Source: Cristatella mucedo (taxonomy: Eukaryota > Bryozoa > Phylactolaemata > Cristatellidae). Taken from it: a stretch of DNA of 64,000 bases. Position 1 is the stretch's first letter; each line of letters starts with the position of its first letter. The stretch is from contig WPIO01000001.1 in the NCBI GenBank assembly GCA_009760855.2, positions 21,106,501 to 21,170,500 on the forward strand. The letters are read 5' to 3'. Positions 12,430 to 22,906 of the stretch are shown in pieces. The notes below the pieces were generated by a model. It was not told where the DNA came from, did not search any database, and saw only the letters and a program-made list of their open reading frames with translations. A program made the translations under genes and the position numbers.

Positions 12430-12608
12430 AAATAAATAAATAAATAAATCCTAGCTGATTTAACAGCCTCTTTTTGTATAGCGACAGAAGAGCCTTTACG
12501 GCTATCACCACCACTGGCAGTGGCGATAAAGGATCGCCCACCGCAGGAATCGAACTCACGACTTAGGTCGTGAAAGCAACCGCCTTACCTAGTGAGCCAT
12601 CACGGCTC
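12430..12608 (-). mobile_element. SINE-1 full copy with target-site duplication
   Basis: The body matches 41722-41897 and 46684-46852. The low end carries (AATA)n. The sequence (t)caccgata occurs on both sides (12421-12429 and 12607-12615), a likely target-site duplication that overlaps the head by a few bases. Confidence 0.8.
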
Positions 12609-13245
12609 ACCGATAGCTGGGGTCCACCGATGGGTCAAATTCACGAAGTCTCGTTTAATTACACTCAGGTCTCTACTCAGAAATGCTCCTGCTGTTGAAC
12701 ATTACCTGGGATCGGCAATGTTAACACAATAACGCAGATCAAAAATAAACATCACTACTGCACCGGCACAGATGTTTGCTACGATGACCTGCATCGTTAT
12801 GCTCACACACATTTCCGATCCTCCACCTAATACGCCTCCTCCACCGAGTAAGTATGGACCGGCTTGGTTGAGCCAGTCGTTGTTTATAGTTAAGCCAACC
12901 AAGCCCTAGTCATCGACACGTTATTACTTGTCTGAACAAGTTTCCACATCCACATCAGATGAGCCTTTTAAAGGTAGCCATGGGCACCGGTAGGATGGCC
13001 TTAGGCTTTCGGTGGTGTACCAAGTGGGGGAGGAGGCGGCAGCTGTGGGGTGGTGAAGGAGTACATGTCTGCCCCTGCCCGCCAATGCTCAACTCCCCCC
13101 TCACAAATCTACCGTGGAAGCACTTGCTGGACGTAACAAAGGGCACGGAGAAGCCTTATAGGGTGGCCGGGTTGGTCTCGAAATCAATCCCCAGCAGCAG
13201 CTGACTGGTTGCCATACAGTTCCAGCTACTTTTGCCAAGGTTGCC

Positions 13246-13330
13246 GAGCTGGTTTGGTCCAGCGGTTAAGGTGCTCGCCTCGACCAAGGTCTGGCTGAGG
13301 TCGTGTGTTACCACTTGCTTGCACTCCTAC
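13246..13330 (+). mobile_element. SINE-2 head (5' part only)
   Basis: gccgagctggtttggtccag, cggttaaggtgctcgcctcg and ggtctggctgaggtcgtg match the tRNA-like head of SINE-2 at 22907. The LINE-like tail is missing. Confidence 0.7.
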
Positions 13331-13474
13331 ACATCCCGCTGACGGCTGTGACTCGGTCGACGTGACGTCGCACTGCCACTGTGCAGAGCCCAGTCAGGCC
13401 ACGAGCCTCCCCCCCCCCCCGGAAGTATCCACAGCAGCCAGACCTGAGTGCCAAGTCACTATCGCTTGCCTTAC

Positions 13475-13621
13475 AAACTTTTTCTATCGTGGCACGACAG
13501 CCACCACTAATGCTGGCACTGACAGCAGCAGCAGCTGCTGCCTGCATGCTTTGGCACCAGAAGTCTACGCTTCCTTGCAGCAGGCAGTTCACTTCTTGCA
13601 CCTCACCGTGCTCGCAGCTGC
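13475..13621 (-). CDS. Candidate internal exon near the 3' end of the gene
   Basis: The acceptor ggtatgtgcag|GC and the donor AAGTTT|GTAAGG bound 147 bases, with phases 1 in and 1 out. The peptide starts SCEHGEVQEVNCLLQGSVDF and contains a six-Ala run. The outgoing phase matches the candidate terminal exon (T + GC gives Cys). No family is recognised. Composition resembles the better-supported exons, but the support is only two splice sites and one phase match. Confidence 0.42.
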
Positions 13622-13805
13622 CTGCACATACCAACCAGGTGCTCGTTCTATGTTTCGGTGTTTAGCAAGCGCATAGCAGTGGCCAGAAACTCGCTGGCAC
13701 TTGCAACGCATTCACAAAAAACGGCAACGTCAGCTTGCACTAGCAGCACTGCAGCAGCTCGAGCAGGCAGCCGGGGCAACGTGGGGGACGTGGCAAGCTC
13801 GATTG

Positions 13806-14258
13806 CTATGTAACTGCGCTGCTGCTGCTTCCGAAGTGCACGTACATGTGTGCTGTCGACGGTGGGCGGCGGCGCACGTCCAGCGCTGCTGTCCAGTGGT
13901 GGAGCGTCGGCACCGTGCCTTGTCTCTCGCCGCCGTGGCCGACTGCGGTCGCTGCCACAGGCGCCTTGCTTCGCAGAGTGATGGTCGCAGCAGCAGCAGC
14001 AGCCGCCGCCGGAGCAGCGCGGGCCTTGCTGCCGCCGGAGCCGGGTGCCGGGGCAGCACTGTCGTCCGAAGCAGGCCCGGCATGGCTGGCTGCCAGTGGC
14101 TCGGCCGATTCGGTGGACCGGCTAGACGGGCCGCCGCTCATCTTCGCCCCGAGGAGTCGCTGTGCAAAAGCGTCGGCAAAGTCTCGCCAATGCACCGGCC
14201 GAAGGATGTGCAACCGTCGCGTGTGTACGCTTGTCAAGTGGAATGGGGCCGCAGTTTT
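13806..14258 (-). CDS. Candidate exon after the CAP-Gly domain (3' boundary unknown)
   Basis: An acceptor (gacagctgtgcag|AAA) in phase 0 matches the phase-0 donor of the CAP-Gly exon. The frame starts KTAAPFHLTSVHTRRLHILR and includes HWRDFADAFAQRLLGAKMSG, then Ser/Pro/Ala-rich sequence with an eight-Ala run, and stays open to a stop at 13806. No strong donor is evident. A weak one at 14060 (phase 1) would join the 13.6-kb candidate in frame. The block is very GC-rich and open on the other strand too, so part of this frame may be chance. Confidence 0.45.
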   Translation of the reverse strand, partial: KTAAPFHLTSVHTRRLHILRPVHWRDFADAFAQRLLGAKMSGGPSSRSTESAEPLAASHAGPASDDSAAPAPGSGGSKARAAPAAAAAAAATITLRSKAPVAATAVGHGGERQGTVPTLHHWTAALDVRRRPPSTAHMYVHFGSSSSAVT

Positions 14259-14298
14259 CTGCACAGCTGTCAAGCGTGCAAAGCATTACTTCTAATGC

Positions 14299-14435
14299 TG
14301 GTTTGGTGCAGTAGGTGCTCGCCCCGCCCGATGTCTGGCTGAGGTCGTGGGCTCGAGCCCTGCCGTGGCAAATGTGAAGCGCCTGAATGGAGATTAAGCT
14401 CTCTTAGGGCGCTACACAAATGAATTATATTTTTT
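14299..14435 (+). mobile_element. SINE-2 full copy
   Basis: A tRNA-like head with B box gggctcgagccc is followed by a tail gaagcgcctgaatggagattaa...cttagggcgctacacaaatga, homologous to the LINE-A 3' hairpin. Confidence 0.8.
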
Positions 14436-14971
14436 ATTTTATTATATGTATATATATTTCTTTATTTTTATTTTTTACTTTTTATTCGTGCGGCAGTAAT
14501 TAGACATTCCACGAACTTCTAATGTATATATAATTAACAATTTTTAAAAGACTAGGTATCAGTATTTTGATTGGTGGCTCACGAATAGCACCACACTCTA
14601 TTGCAAGCAACTAAGCGTAGACCCCATTGGTGGAGTGGCAACTTTTTTTCACATTCGGTGAACTGGAGAACCGCACCAACTTCGGCCATTAAGCTTGGTC
14701 TTCTGAGCAAAAGCAGTCATTCGTACAAATGCCGGTGAAAAATGCCAGAGTGACGAACGACCTGCTCATTTGGCATGCATTTAATTGCAATGATCAACGT
14801 TTAACCTTGGGCTGTCTAATGGCAGGCACACAATGAGCTAAGGTATTTCGTATAACCTGGTTTCATTCGGAAGAAAATAGCAGAACATTCGGCTTCACAC
14901 AGACCACAAACGAGTGCAAGAGACTTTGTCCATGGCAGTGACCTAGCACAACTCTTTAACGACCAACAAAA

Positions 14972-15152
14972 AAATAAAATCCTAGCTGATTAAACAGCCT
15001 CTTTTTGTATAGCGACAGAAGAGCCTTTTATGGCTATCACCACCGCTTGCAGTGGCGATAAAGGATCGCCCACCACAGGAATCGAACCCACGACCTCGGG
15101 AGCGAGGTCGTGAAAGCAACCGCTTTACCTAGTGTGCCATCAAGGCCTGGCC
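14972..15152 (-). mobile_element. SINE-1 full copy
   Basis: ctagctgattaaacagcct at the 3' end, then the B box aatcgaacccacgacctcgg on the opposite strand, then the head tgtgccatcaaggc. An A-rich tail lies at the low end. Confidence 0.8.
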
Positions 15153-15232
15153 TCCCATGTGGGAAAGTTTGTGTCCGTGCATTAATCAGTTACTGCAGGA
15201 ACATTTGTGGACCTGAAAAATCCTTCTCTAAT

Positions 15233-15860
15233 AAATGTAATGTAATGTATCTCCGTCAGTAACTCCACAAAGTCATAAAGACCATGTGGGTGTTACGCAG
15301 GAGAGTTTTGTATAGCGCACTCACAGCCTAAGCGGCTTTCGGTACACATTCGGTAGCCAACAGACTTCGTCTCACGCAACAAAGAGAAAGTGGGAAGCAT
15401 AGCAGAGTCAGGAGAGCAGTTGGAGGTAGTGAGTAGCATAGAGGTAGCAGCTCAGGACCGCTGAAAAGGATGTGCCATAGTCGGCAGTAAGAGAGTAGTT
15501 GTCGTTGCGTAAGAATTGTGGAAGCGAGTTCCACAGTCTAGGACCTGCAGAGCTAAAGCTTCTGTCGCCAACTGTCTTTAAGCAGAGGAATGGGACAGCT
15601 AATTTATTGTCCACACAGGACCTAAGGGTGAGAACAGGCTGAAACTGATGCAGCAGTTCTACTGTGAGTCCGACCCGCACCAGTTGCTCGGCGAACATTT
15701 CAAATCAGAAGCATTGTAACATACAGAGTCCTCACGAGATATTAGGCGGTGATCGAGAGCCAGAGCCTGGTTAGAACGTGAGCGGTTTGACGACCCAGGA
15801 CCTGGATAAGTTTGCTGTGTGCAAGGTAAAGCCTGCAACAAAGCTGTAGGAATTCAGAGA
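15233..15860 (-). mobile_element. LINE-B 3' part with C-terminal ORF
   Basis: The low end is the (TACAT)n tail and 3' UTR. Inward, the minus strand encodes the usual LINE C-terminus [20 protein letters not shown] followed by RNDNYSL (15408-15698). It is 5' truncated and abuts a LINE-A tail in opposite orientation. Confidence 0.8.
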
Positions 15861-15861
15861 T

Positions 15862-15948
15862 CATTTGGACCTGTGTTCCTGTGCAGCAAATGTAAAACGC
15901 CTAGAAAGAGATTGAGTTCTCTGAGGGCGCTTTATCAAATATTTATTA
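15862..15948 (+). mobile_element. LINE-A 3' tail
   Basis: gtgcagcaaatgtaaaacgcc, then tagaaagagattgagttctctgagggcgctt. It lies next to LINE-B in the opposite orientation. Confidence 0.8.
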
Positions 15949-16107
15949 CCTATCTTGAAGAAGATTATTCACGGACAAGCCTTTTTTTATATGTTCTTAG
16001 ATCTAACAGTCTCCAGCAATTGCTATGCTAGGCTGCATTGAAGAACTTGTGGTTCACACAAGCAACAAAACAAAAAACAAACAACACAAAGGTGCTCCTA
16101 CAAACCA

Positions 16108-16292
16108 AGGGTCTTTGCCGTGATGGCACACTAAGTAAGGCGGTTGGTTTTCACGACCTCGGTCCCGAGGTCGTGGGTTCGATTCCTGTGGTGGGCAATT
16201 CTTTATTGCCACTACAAGCGGTGGTGATAGCCGTAAAGGCTCTTCTGTCGCTATACAAAAAGAGGCTGTTTAATCAGCTAGGATTTATTATT
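16108..16292 (+). mobile_element. SINE-1 full copy
   Basis: Head gccgtgatggcacacta, palindromic acctcggtcccgaggt, B box gggttcgattcct, then gctcttctgtcgctataca and gaggctgtttaatcagctag. Confidence 0.85.
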
Positions 16293-16349
16293 TATTTTAT
16301 TAGATGCTCGAACCTCACGACCCAGGTCGTGAGGTTCGAGTCCTACAAA

Positions 16350-16480
16350 AATATAATTCATCTGTATAGCTCCCTAAAAGAACTTAATCTCTATTCAGGC
16401 GCTCCACATATGCCGAAGGGCTCGAGCCCACGACCTTGGTCGTAAAAAGGCGAGCACCTTAATCCCTGGGCCAAATCAGG
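16350..16480 (-). mobile_element. SINE-2 copy (minus)
   Basis: The reverse complement gives the head with B box gggctcgagccc and the tail ggcgcctgaatagagattaag. Confidence 0.75.
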
Positions 16481-16489
16481 AAGGCAGCA

Positions 16490-16580
16490 TGCAATCCTTT
16501 ATTGCCCACTGCAATCGGTAGTCATAGCCATTAAGACTCTTCTGCCTATATGTAGATGAGACTGTTAAATCAGCTAACCA
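16490..16580 (+). mobile_element. SINE-1 3' half
   Basis: caatcctttattgcccactgc, then catagccattaagactcttct and gagactgttaaatcagct, matching the SINE-1 body. It is joined directly to a SINE-2 copy. Confidence 0.6.
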
Positions 16581-16881
16581 TACTTTACCTTAGAAAGGTG
16601 TGATCGAGCTTCACCCAATGACTAGGGTTCGATTCGATGCGTGCCAGCACATCGAATCCTAGGCAAGCATGAGGGGGCTCTACCATTTATCCACCAATTC
16701 AAGGGCTTACAAAAAGGAGGGGCCAGACCTTGAACTTGAAAAATGAGTGCCCGTGCCCCTCCCAGGGGCACACCCAGGAGAGTATGCACGAGTCGTTGGT
16801 ACTTGGCACATTCGCGTGCACGTATGTTTGTTTAAGGATGCAAGCAAGACAGTAACGAGAATTGGCGAACCGCGATGGTAC

Positions 16882-16988
16882 CTTTCTGCTGGTGACCGTC
16901 TTAATATCTTGCAAGGCGACTAATATGCCATGATTCTGCTCGCAAGAGAAGTACCTTTTCCCTTCATAGGTGCCGTCATGAGTGCCGA
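16882..16988 (-). CDS. CAP-Gly domain exon, C-terminal half
   Basis: After the acceptor cactcttttcttgtag|TC, this 107-base exon completes a Val codon and reads GTHDGTYEGKRYFSC, then EQNHGILVALQDIKTVTSRK, ending AGAAAG|GTACCA (phase 0). This is the second half of a CAP-Gly domain: the signature loop GKNDG is GTHDG here, followed by the conserved G-x-RYF and HGI(L/F)V positions. Joined to 18664-18827 the domain is complete. The loop change (Lys to Thr, Asn to His) may alter binding to EEY/F tails. The 1.7-kb intron between the halves contains LINE-A and SINE-2 insertions. Confidence 0.82.
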
Positions 16989-17476
16989 CTACAAGAAAAG
17001 AGTGCGACTGATTGCAGCGAGCGATGCCTAGCGATGTGGGGCTGCTGCTGCTGAGTCTGCTGCTGCTACTGCGATTAGAACTGAAGCTGCGGTTGGCAGA
17101 GCACTTGAGCTTACTGCCAGGCACATAGTAAGCTATCGGTGGCATGGTAATGGTGGCATGGTAGTAATGACAGGCTAACGTATCATCCAACACGGCCCAT
17201 CCTAGCCAGTCAAATCCATGGAGTGGCAAAAAAAAGAGAAAGTAAGGCAGCAAGGCCAAGAAGAAATCTGCACTTACTGCTCCCACCGAGCCAGCCTTGG
17301 CCGCCCAAACACGGGAGAAGGTAAGACCGAGGGAGCACTCGATCAACATAGATACAAACGACGAGAGATTGCACAACCCGTGGGTACACCGAGCAGGTGG
17401 TAGCTCAGCCATCGGGGGGGGGGGGGGTAGGGGGGTGGATGACAGCTCTATGGTTCGGCCTAGTTCTGCATGGACG

Positions 17477-17960
17477 TTAATAATAACAATAATTATAGTA
17501 ATACATTTGTATAGCACCCTCAAAGAACTGAATCTTGTTCTACGCACTTTACAGATGCTGTATAGAAAGCATTACCAAATTATTGGTGGTATCATCCGCA
17601 AGCAGCAGGCTTAGTGTAAGCAGGTACATGTACACGAATAACGAATCACAAAGACCAGCCAAATGCTGTAATAAACAGGTGCACGTCAAGCTTCTTTTTC
17701 AATGTCGTCATGTCAGGGGACATTGTGACGTGCGTCGGTAGCGAGTTCCAGGCTTTGGGAGCATAGGAACTTAAGGCATGGTCTCCAACGGTTTTGAGGT
17801 TCGTGCGAGGTATGACTAAACGATTCAAGTCAGAACAGAAGTAGTACGATTCTTTGTCCAGTGGGGGAGTAGTTCGGATAGGTAGGCTCAAGCCAGAGAA
17901 TGAAGGGACCTAAAAGCAGTGAGTGACAGAACCCATCTGAAGTCGATGCACCAAAGCATC
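17477..17960 (-). mobile_element. LINE-A 3' end (minus), C-terminal ORF and 3' UTR
   Basis: The minus strand encodes a degraded C-terminus with GDHALSSYAPKAWNSLPTHV (17646-17891), then the 3' UTR and a degraded (ATT)n tail at 17477. It lies in the intron between the two CAP-Gly exons. Confidence 0.8.
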
Positions 17961-18204
17961 TCCCTACGCATCCCCATGTTTGGAAGCTGAGGTGGCAGCA
18001 GCGGCAGCAGAAGCGTACAGCAGGAGCAAAAGTTAGCAAACTGTCGAGTAAGGCATGACAGCTCTAGCATAACCAAGGAATGCAGGTCAGAATATTGAGG
18101 GACATGCATCATGTTGATACATGGCAGGGCCTGGTTCATCAGTGCAAATAACGATGTGAGGAATACATTACAACTAGTTTCGATGCGGTATCGGTATCTC
18201 GTGC

Positions 18205-18380
18205 CACACTGGTTTGGCCCGGTTGTTAAGGTGCTCGCCTCGACCAAGGTCACGGAGTCGAATGCATCCGATGACTAAGAATAGAATGTTCGAGGATGGA
18301 ATGTACGATGGAATGTTCGAGGCGCCTGAGTAGAGTACCTTAAGTTCTCTTGGGGCGCAATACCAATGAATAATATGTAG
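18205..18380 (+). mobile_element. SINE-2 copy with an internal tandem duplication
   Basis: The head ctggtttggcccggttgttaag and tail cgcctgagtagagtacctta...cttggggcgc match SINE-2. Between them ggaatgttcgagg-type units (18281-18321) are repeated, which other copies lack. Confidence 0.65.
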
Positions 18381-18469
18381 ATGCATGTCTCTGCGTGGGC
18401 ACAGCTTGCAGCTGTGTCAACGCTGGCGCTCGAGCAGGCCTACAAGTGACCCCGGCAACACGAGAGCAA

Positions 18470-18567
18470 CCTTGCTTTACAGCAAATGTAAAGCGCCTAG
18501 AGAGAGATCAAGTTCTCTGAGGGCGCTTTATCAAGTGAATTATTATTATTATTATTATTATTATTAT
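18470..18567 (+). mobile_element. LINE-A 3' tail with (ATT)9-type end
   Basis: gcaaatgtaaagcgcctagag, agagatcaagttctctgagggcgc, then a long att run. It lies close to the donor of the CAP-Gly exon at 18664. Confidence 0.9.
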
Positions 18568-18663
18568 TGCTCTCGCGGCAATAGCTTGTGCTACTGCCAA
18601 GCCTGCCCCAGCTGGCCCCCCCACCGCTGCTGCCGCTGCCCGCGGGGGCCGGTAGCAACTCAC

Positions 18664-18827
18664 CGGGCTCGTACAGCTGCAGACCGACGTGCGTCGGCAG
18701 CCGCTGCTGCTGCTGCTTGAGTCGATCGTCCAGCGAGCCGACGTATCGCACAACGCCTCTCCGGTTGCACGTCGTCAGCACCTCGTCGTTCAGACGAACG
18801 TTCCCGATGCTGCTACTGCTGCTGCTG
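18664..18827 (-). CDS. CAP-Gly domain exon, N-terminal half
   Basis: The exon encodes SIGNVRLNDEVLTTCNRRG followed by VVRYVGSLDDRL, a QQQQ run, and THVGLQLYEP, then ends at the strong donor GCCCG|GTGAGT (phase 1). The order IGxxVxLxx...RGVVRYVG...VGLxLxEP is the start of a CAP-Gly domain. About ten residues with the poly-Gln lie between RYVG and VGLQL, where most CAP-Gly domains have about eight. CYLD's first CAP-Gly domain has a comparable insert. The 5' boundary is ambiguous within a cag repeat (18815-18827), and every candidate acceptor there preserves phase 2. Confidence 0.8.
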
Positions 18828-19061
18828 CTTCGGGAAGGGATTTCCAAATAAGAGCCGGGTCAAGGACGAACGAGCTTTGCAAGCCTCGCTGCTGCTGCGA
18901 GGGCAGGTGGCAGTCGGTGGCGCTTCGAGCAGCGAAACGGCAGGTGCGAATGCATGCATGCATGCGGGGCTTCGCGAGGCACGCACGCATGCGCCAGACG
19001 AGCCCGCTGCCGAGCGGCCACTGCTTGGCTGGCAGCGGCCGCTTCACATGCTGTCTCTCAC

Positions 19062-19220
19062 CCGGACTCGGGAAGCATCGTTGTGCCGCCGACGCTGGCT
19101 CCTCTGATGAGTCTGCGCAGCCTTCCCAGCGCTCCCCAGGCGCTCGGCGGGCCGGTAGAGGAGCTTCCGCCGCCCTCCGACATGCTCGCGCTCCGCCCTT
19201 CCCTCCGAGCAGCTTTCGAT
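19062..19220 (-). CDS. Internal exon of the CAP-Gly gene (basic Ser-rich region before the domain)
   Basis: The acceptor gtgctgctgctgctgtag|A and the donor GTCCGG|GTGAGA bound 159 bases, with phases 2 in and 2 out. It encodes SKAARREGRSASMSEGGGSS and then GRLRRLIRGASVGGTTMLPES. Its internal ATG at 19183 could serve as an alternative start giving a short CAP-Gly isoform, but the in-frame acceptor and the phase match with the upstream exon favour an internal exon. The intron to the next exon is only 234 bases. Confidence 0.73.
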
Positions 19221-20480
19221 CTACAGCAGCAGCAGCACTGGCGCTCTGCCACTGGCTGTCGGGGTTGAGGCTCGTTGCTGCTACAAAGTGCCTAGGTCAC
19301 GTGGCCCGGACACGTGGAAAAGATGGCCTCGGTGGTCTCGGCCATGTGACAGCACGGATGATGACATGAGGAAACGGGATAAACTCGGACCAGGTAGAAC
19401 TGCCACGACAAAGTATCGACGATACCGTGTCACGGTTAGTCGTGGAATCTCCTGGCTAAATTCAGATGCAAAAAGGTAGAGGGTACACCAGACCATAGTC
19501 TTACAGGCAGAAGAACTAGCTGGTTAACAGGATGAAGCAAACGGAATGAGCATCCGTAACAAGAACCGGCTCACATGCAAGCGCTTTGTTGCATTCACAG
19601 TCAAACAATATGGTTGAGAATGTACGATGTGCTCTGTCACAAAATAAGAGGTACACTAGCCGTTGTCAGATTCAAATGTGAGCAGCTACAACGATTCTCT
19701 CGGATTCCGCAGGGATTGAGCTCACGACTCCCACGACTTTCCGGGCATTCCCCTTGGCTTGTCTTGCTAAACGATGAAAAGTCTCTCTTCCTAATGTGTG
19801 TAGAGGTTTCTTTAACTTCCTTACATGGCATGGCATACTGTTACAAACGAGCTGTCGAATCTTCTGCTCGTGAAAGTGCCTTGCCAAAAAACACTGCGCT
19901 AGTTGCACACCCTTGCAGAACAGTGACACAATACTGGTCGAGCTGGTGCCGCAAAGCATGGCTTTCGAGGGACAGATGCTGCCTCGATACACGCAGTTAT
20001 GCCGTCGGTAGCACATGCTATACACCAGCTATAAAGAGCACATGTACCTTAATTTCGCTCCTCTCTCTAAGTCGCTCCTCTCTATAAGTCGCTAATATAG
20101 CAAGTCCATGTCAATGCAGACCAGTCTATTCCGAAGTCACAAAAGGGCACACGTGTCCTGCACCAGTCATAGCATACAACCAACTTTGAAGCAAAAAAGT
20201 ACACCTGATTCACTGTTATTTGAGGTGGGATTTTTTATAGCATCTAAACATGAAAAACATGAATATGGCATATCCAGGAGTCGTTCATATATATGACATG
20301 CACGCTAGTCGCTTGAATGGTCGAACTGTGCAAGTCTACTTCCAAGCACCACTAAAACAATTCGATGAACTCAAATGCAGTATGTAAGATCTGCTATAAT
20401 TGCAAAAACATGAATTTTCAAAATACAGGCAACCGATGGCCGCCAGCCGTTTGAGGGAATGCCAAAGAAAGAATTTCTTC
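19221..20480. other. Intronic; no feature recognised
   Basis: A 170-codon plus-strand frame (19575-20087) has no family resemblance and lies antisense in an intron. Confidence 0.4.
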
Positions 20481-20556
20481 TCGAGTGGGAACGATCCAGC
20501 AACCTCTGGGTTACCGCTCCAGTGCGCTATCAATTGAGCTACCAAGATCTGCTATC
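20481..20556 (-). mobile_element. tRNA-like sequence (possible third SINE family)
   Basis: The minus strand reads tggtagctcaattgatagcg (a good A box), then agaggttgctggatcgttcc (a weak B box). The anticodon loop lacks U33, so it is not a functional tRNA. It may head a SINE running to about 20390. Confidence 0.4.
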
Positions 20557-20762
20557 ATGGAAAATAGGCAAACGTGTGGCACATAAGCTCGTTGTTAAGA
20601 GAAGCTTCCTGCATTTTTGGATAGCATAGGCATGTTCATTCAAAAGGCATGCAATGCCAGACACCACAAAGAACTCACATTTCATGCAGAATGATTAACT
20701 AAAGACGATTAGCAGTTCCCACTCTTAGAAGAACCTAAGCAGGAAGTTTCCAACGGCCTGTC

Positions 20763-21302
20763 TCACTCTTCAGATTGCTTGATATTGTGCACAGGGATTC
20801 TGTGGAGCTGGCTAAGAATTGGTCGACCGTTACTTTCTGTCTGTGCAACAAGAAATGAATGCTTGCACGATATTTTGGCTGCTGCTGACCATGCTTTACC
20901 AAGAAAAACGAAAGCAAACACACGAAAGGAAAAGAGACGGAATGTATGAGATGAGATGCTGTTCGCAAGTTCTCGAGTGCTGGCTGCCGACTCCTTGATT
21001 TTGGACGTATCTCTAACCAGAGGTCCGTATCTCCATCCAAAGCAGTAACAGTTTCTGTCTTGGATCATCATAAGACAGACTTTGCAGGGCCCGATGAAGC
21101 AAGTGCATTGACCGCAGCGTGACGATAAACGAAACCGGCCTTCTAATATGAGTATATTCTCGTGCACTAATCTAAAAACTTGCACCTTTTCTACAGAGCT
21201 GGTGCATTTATGTGGCCGGTTTGATACTCCCCTAGGGCATTTTATTGCCTCTTGATTGAAAACTTGAATTCGCCGATAAGCATGCCGAATCGTTATTAAC
21301 AC
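20763..21302 (-). CDS. Unidentified 179-codon ORF within an intron
   Basis: The frame includes EGRFRLSSRCGQCTCFIGPC and KVCLMMIQDRNCYCFGWRYG and has several Cys pairs. I recognise no family and find no flanking splice sites that connect it to the gene model. It may be a decayed mobile-element ORF or chance. Confidence 0.2.
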   Translation of the reverse strand: MLITIRHAYRRIQVFNQEAIKCPRGVSNRPHKCTSSVEKVQVFRLVHENILILEGRFRLSSRCGQCTCFIGPCKVCLMMIQDRNCYCFGWRYGPLVRDTSKIKESAASTRELANSISSHTFRLFSFRVFAFVFLGKAWSAAAKISCKHSFLVAQTESNGRPILSQLHRIPVHNIKQSEE

Positions 21303-22046
21303 ACGTGGCTCGTATTTACATCTCTTGCTTGAGGGTTAACCTTTAGTAAAAGAAACAACACCAATTTGTACTGATTATTGTATCAATTCGTGTTCAGAGA
21401 GATCGAAATGATCCCAGGTGGTGAGCTGTCAGACCCGAGGAAATGCCACGCCCACGTGGGCTGGCGTAGCTCATGTGGCTCCGGATTCTTAGGAATACTG
21501 ACAGTGCGTGCTGTGTACAAACAAGTGACACGTGCTCGCGTAAGAAAATGCTCGTGATAAAAATAACCTGCAGAGTTTGAGCTAGTACAGTTGCCCGTGG
21601 CCGACCACCAATGCATTGAACCGCCTTACCAGTCAGGGTTTGCCGGCAGCGCTGCAAACCGGAACTGCAACCATAGCACCAGGAATGCAGCGGAATTTTG
21701 TATGTGCTTTATGTAAAAAGTGTAAAATATAGCTTCTGCAGAACTCCCCTAGATGGAAACCACCAGAAGCCATGCACAAACCTATGAACTGTGTTCAATC
21801 TTTCACAAGCACGTAGGAATGCCTGGGGTCCGTAAGGAAGTGACTTGCTTGCAAGCATGTCAGAAAAACAGTACAGGAGCGCTTGGCTTGCATTGATCGC
21901 CTTTTCCCCTACTTTGTCTCAAGTTCTCCCTTCCTTAGCGTCGGCAGAGCTGCTGAAGCTGGCGATCAGCTAGCATCTGCCAGTGACCGCTGAGTGATGC
22001 GACGAGCGGCAGCAGCAGCAAAGACAGCTGGCCATGCGAGACCTAC

Positions 22047-22321
22047 CTCGACGACGACAGTCCTTTTCCGGGTTGAGCCGGAAGCATGCCGGTCAGCTCG
22101 ATTGGGCTGCGCTGCTCTACTTGTGCAGTCTGGCTGGCTGGGCTCGAAACAGCGGCTGCACGCCCTCTAATGGCAGCAGACTGCTCGCCGCCGCCGCAGT
22201 CGTTGTCGCGGGACTTCCTGCGACTGGCCTCGTCTCGGTGGTCAGCCGCAGCGACGAGAAGGTCGACGGGGTTGGTCGCGCTGATAGGTGACACGCATTG
22301 AATCCGTGGTGATGGAGGCGC
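22047..22321 (-). CDS. Internal exon of the CAP-Gly gene (polar linker)
   Basis: This 275-base exon starts after cgccgttccttcag|GCG and ends at GTCGAG|GTAGGT. The phases are 0 in and 2 out. The peptide starts APPSPRIQCVSPISATNP and ends IELTGMLPAQPGKGLSSSR. It is charged and Ser-rich with no domain recognised. The split last codon (AG) is completed by A from the next exon to give Arg, continuing SKAARREGRSAS, a basic Ser/Arg stretch like those that often flank CAP-Gly domains and add microtubule affinity (inference). Confidence 0.7.
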
Positions 22322-22900
22322 CTGAAGGAACGGCGGGACACTGTTACAGGCAGGCGACAGGGCAAAACGCCAGCCTCTACTGCTGCCATGCCAAAATCTA
22401 ATTACTCACGCTCGCTCTCCATATGAACAAATAAAGTTCGTGACAACTAATAAACACTTCCAAATCGATTGGCCTGCAGGTTGTCAGAAACATGTCAAAT
22501 GAAATATTTTTAGGCGTTTCTAGTGCCTCTTCCTACGTCTGACAAGGTAGCAATTGTCACGGAAATTTTGTCGAGGCATCGTGTAGCCAGGGTGCACTAA
22601 GCTTTAAAGGACGAGTCGAGTATTTTCCTTTCAAAAACAATATTGAGCTCAATGAAAGTGAGGAATAGTTCTTGGCAAAACTAGAGGCTTGTAACACCTA
22701 ATTCTCTACAACTGTAGCCAGCAGAACTTGATTTCGACCGATTTAAGACATTGACAATGCAGCTGCAAACCAGACCAAATTTTCTGATGATTAACAAGGA
22801 GCTTGAAAAAAATGTGAACATCTTACAGTTCATCTCATGCAATCAGCTGCAAAAAATCCCTGACACGTATTCTTAGTGTCGGGCTGGCCAGAGCACAAAC
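22322..22900. other. Intronic; no feature recognised
   Basis: AT-rich intron with short ORFs only. Confidence 0.4.
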
Positions 22901-22906
22901 CAAAGC

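Noticed and set aside
13846-14342. Plus-strand ORFs opposite the 13.8-14.26-kb exon
   Set aside because: GC-rich shadow frames; the minus frame has an acceptor in the right phase and more natural composition.
16108-16292. SINE-1 tails derived from LINE-B
   Set aside because: Only a short stretch (gctatacaaaa) is shared; too little to claim a partner relationship.
19183-19183. ATG at 19183 as the start of the CAP-Gly gene
   Set aside because: The frame is open upstream to an acceptor in the right phase for the 22-kb exon; it is kept only as a possible alternative start.
20481-20556. Functional tRNA gene
   Set aside because: A box is good but the B box is weak, U33 is missing and the acceptor ends do not pair; a tRNA-derived repeat is likelier.
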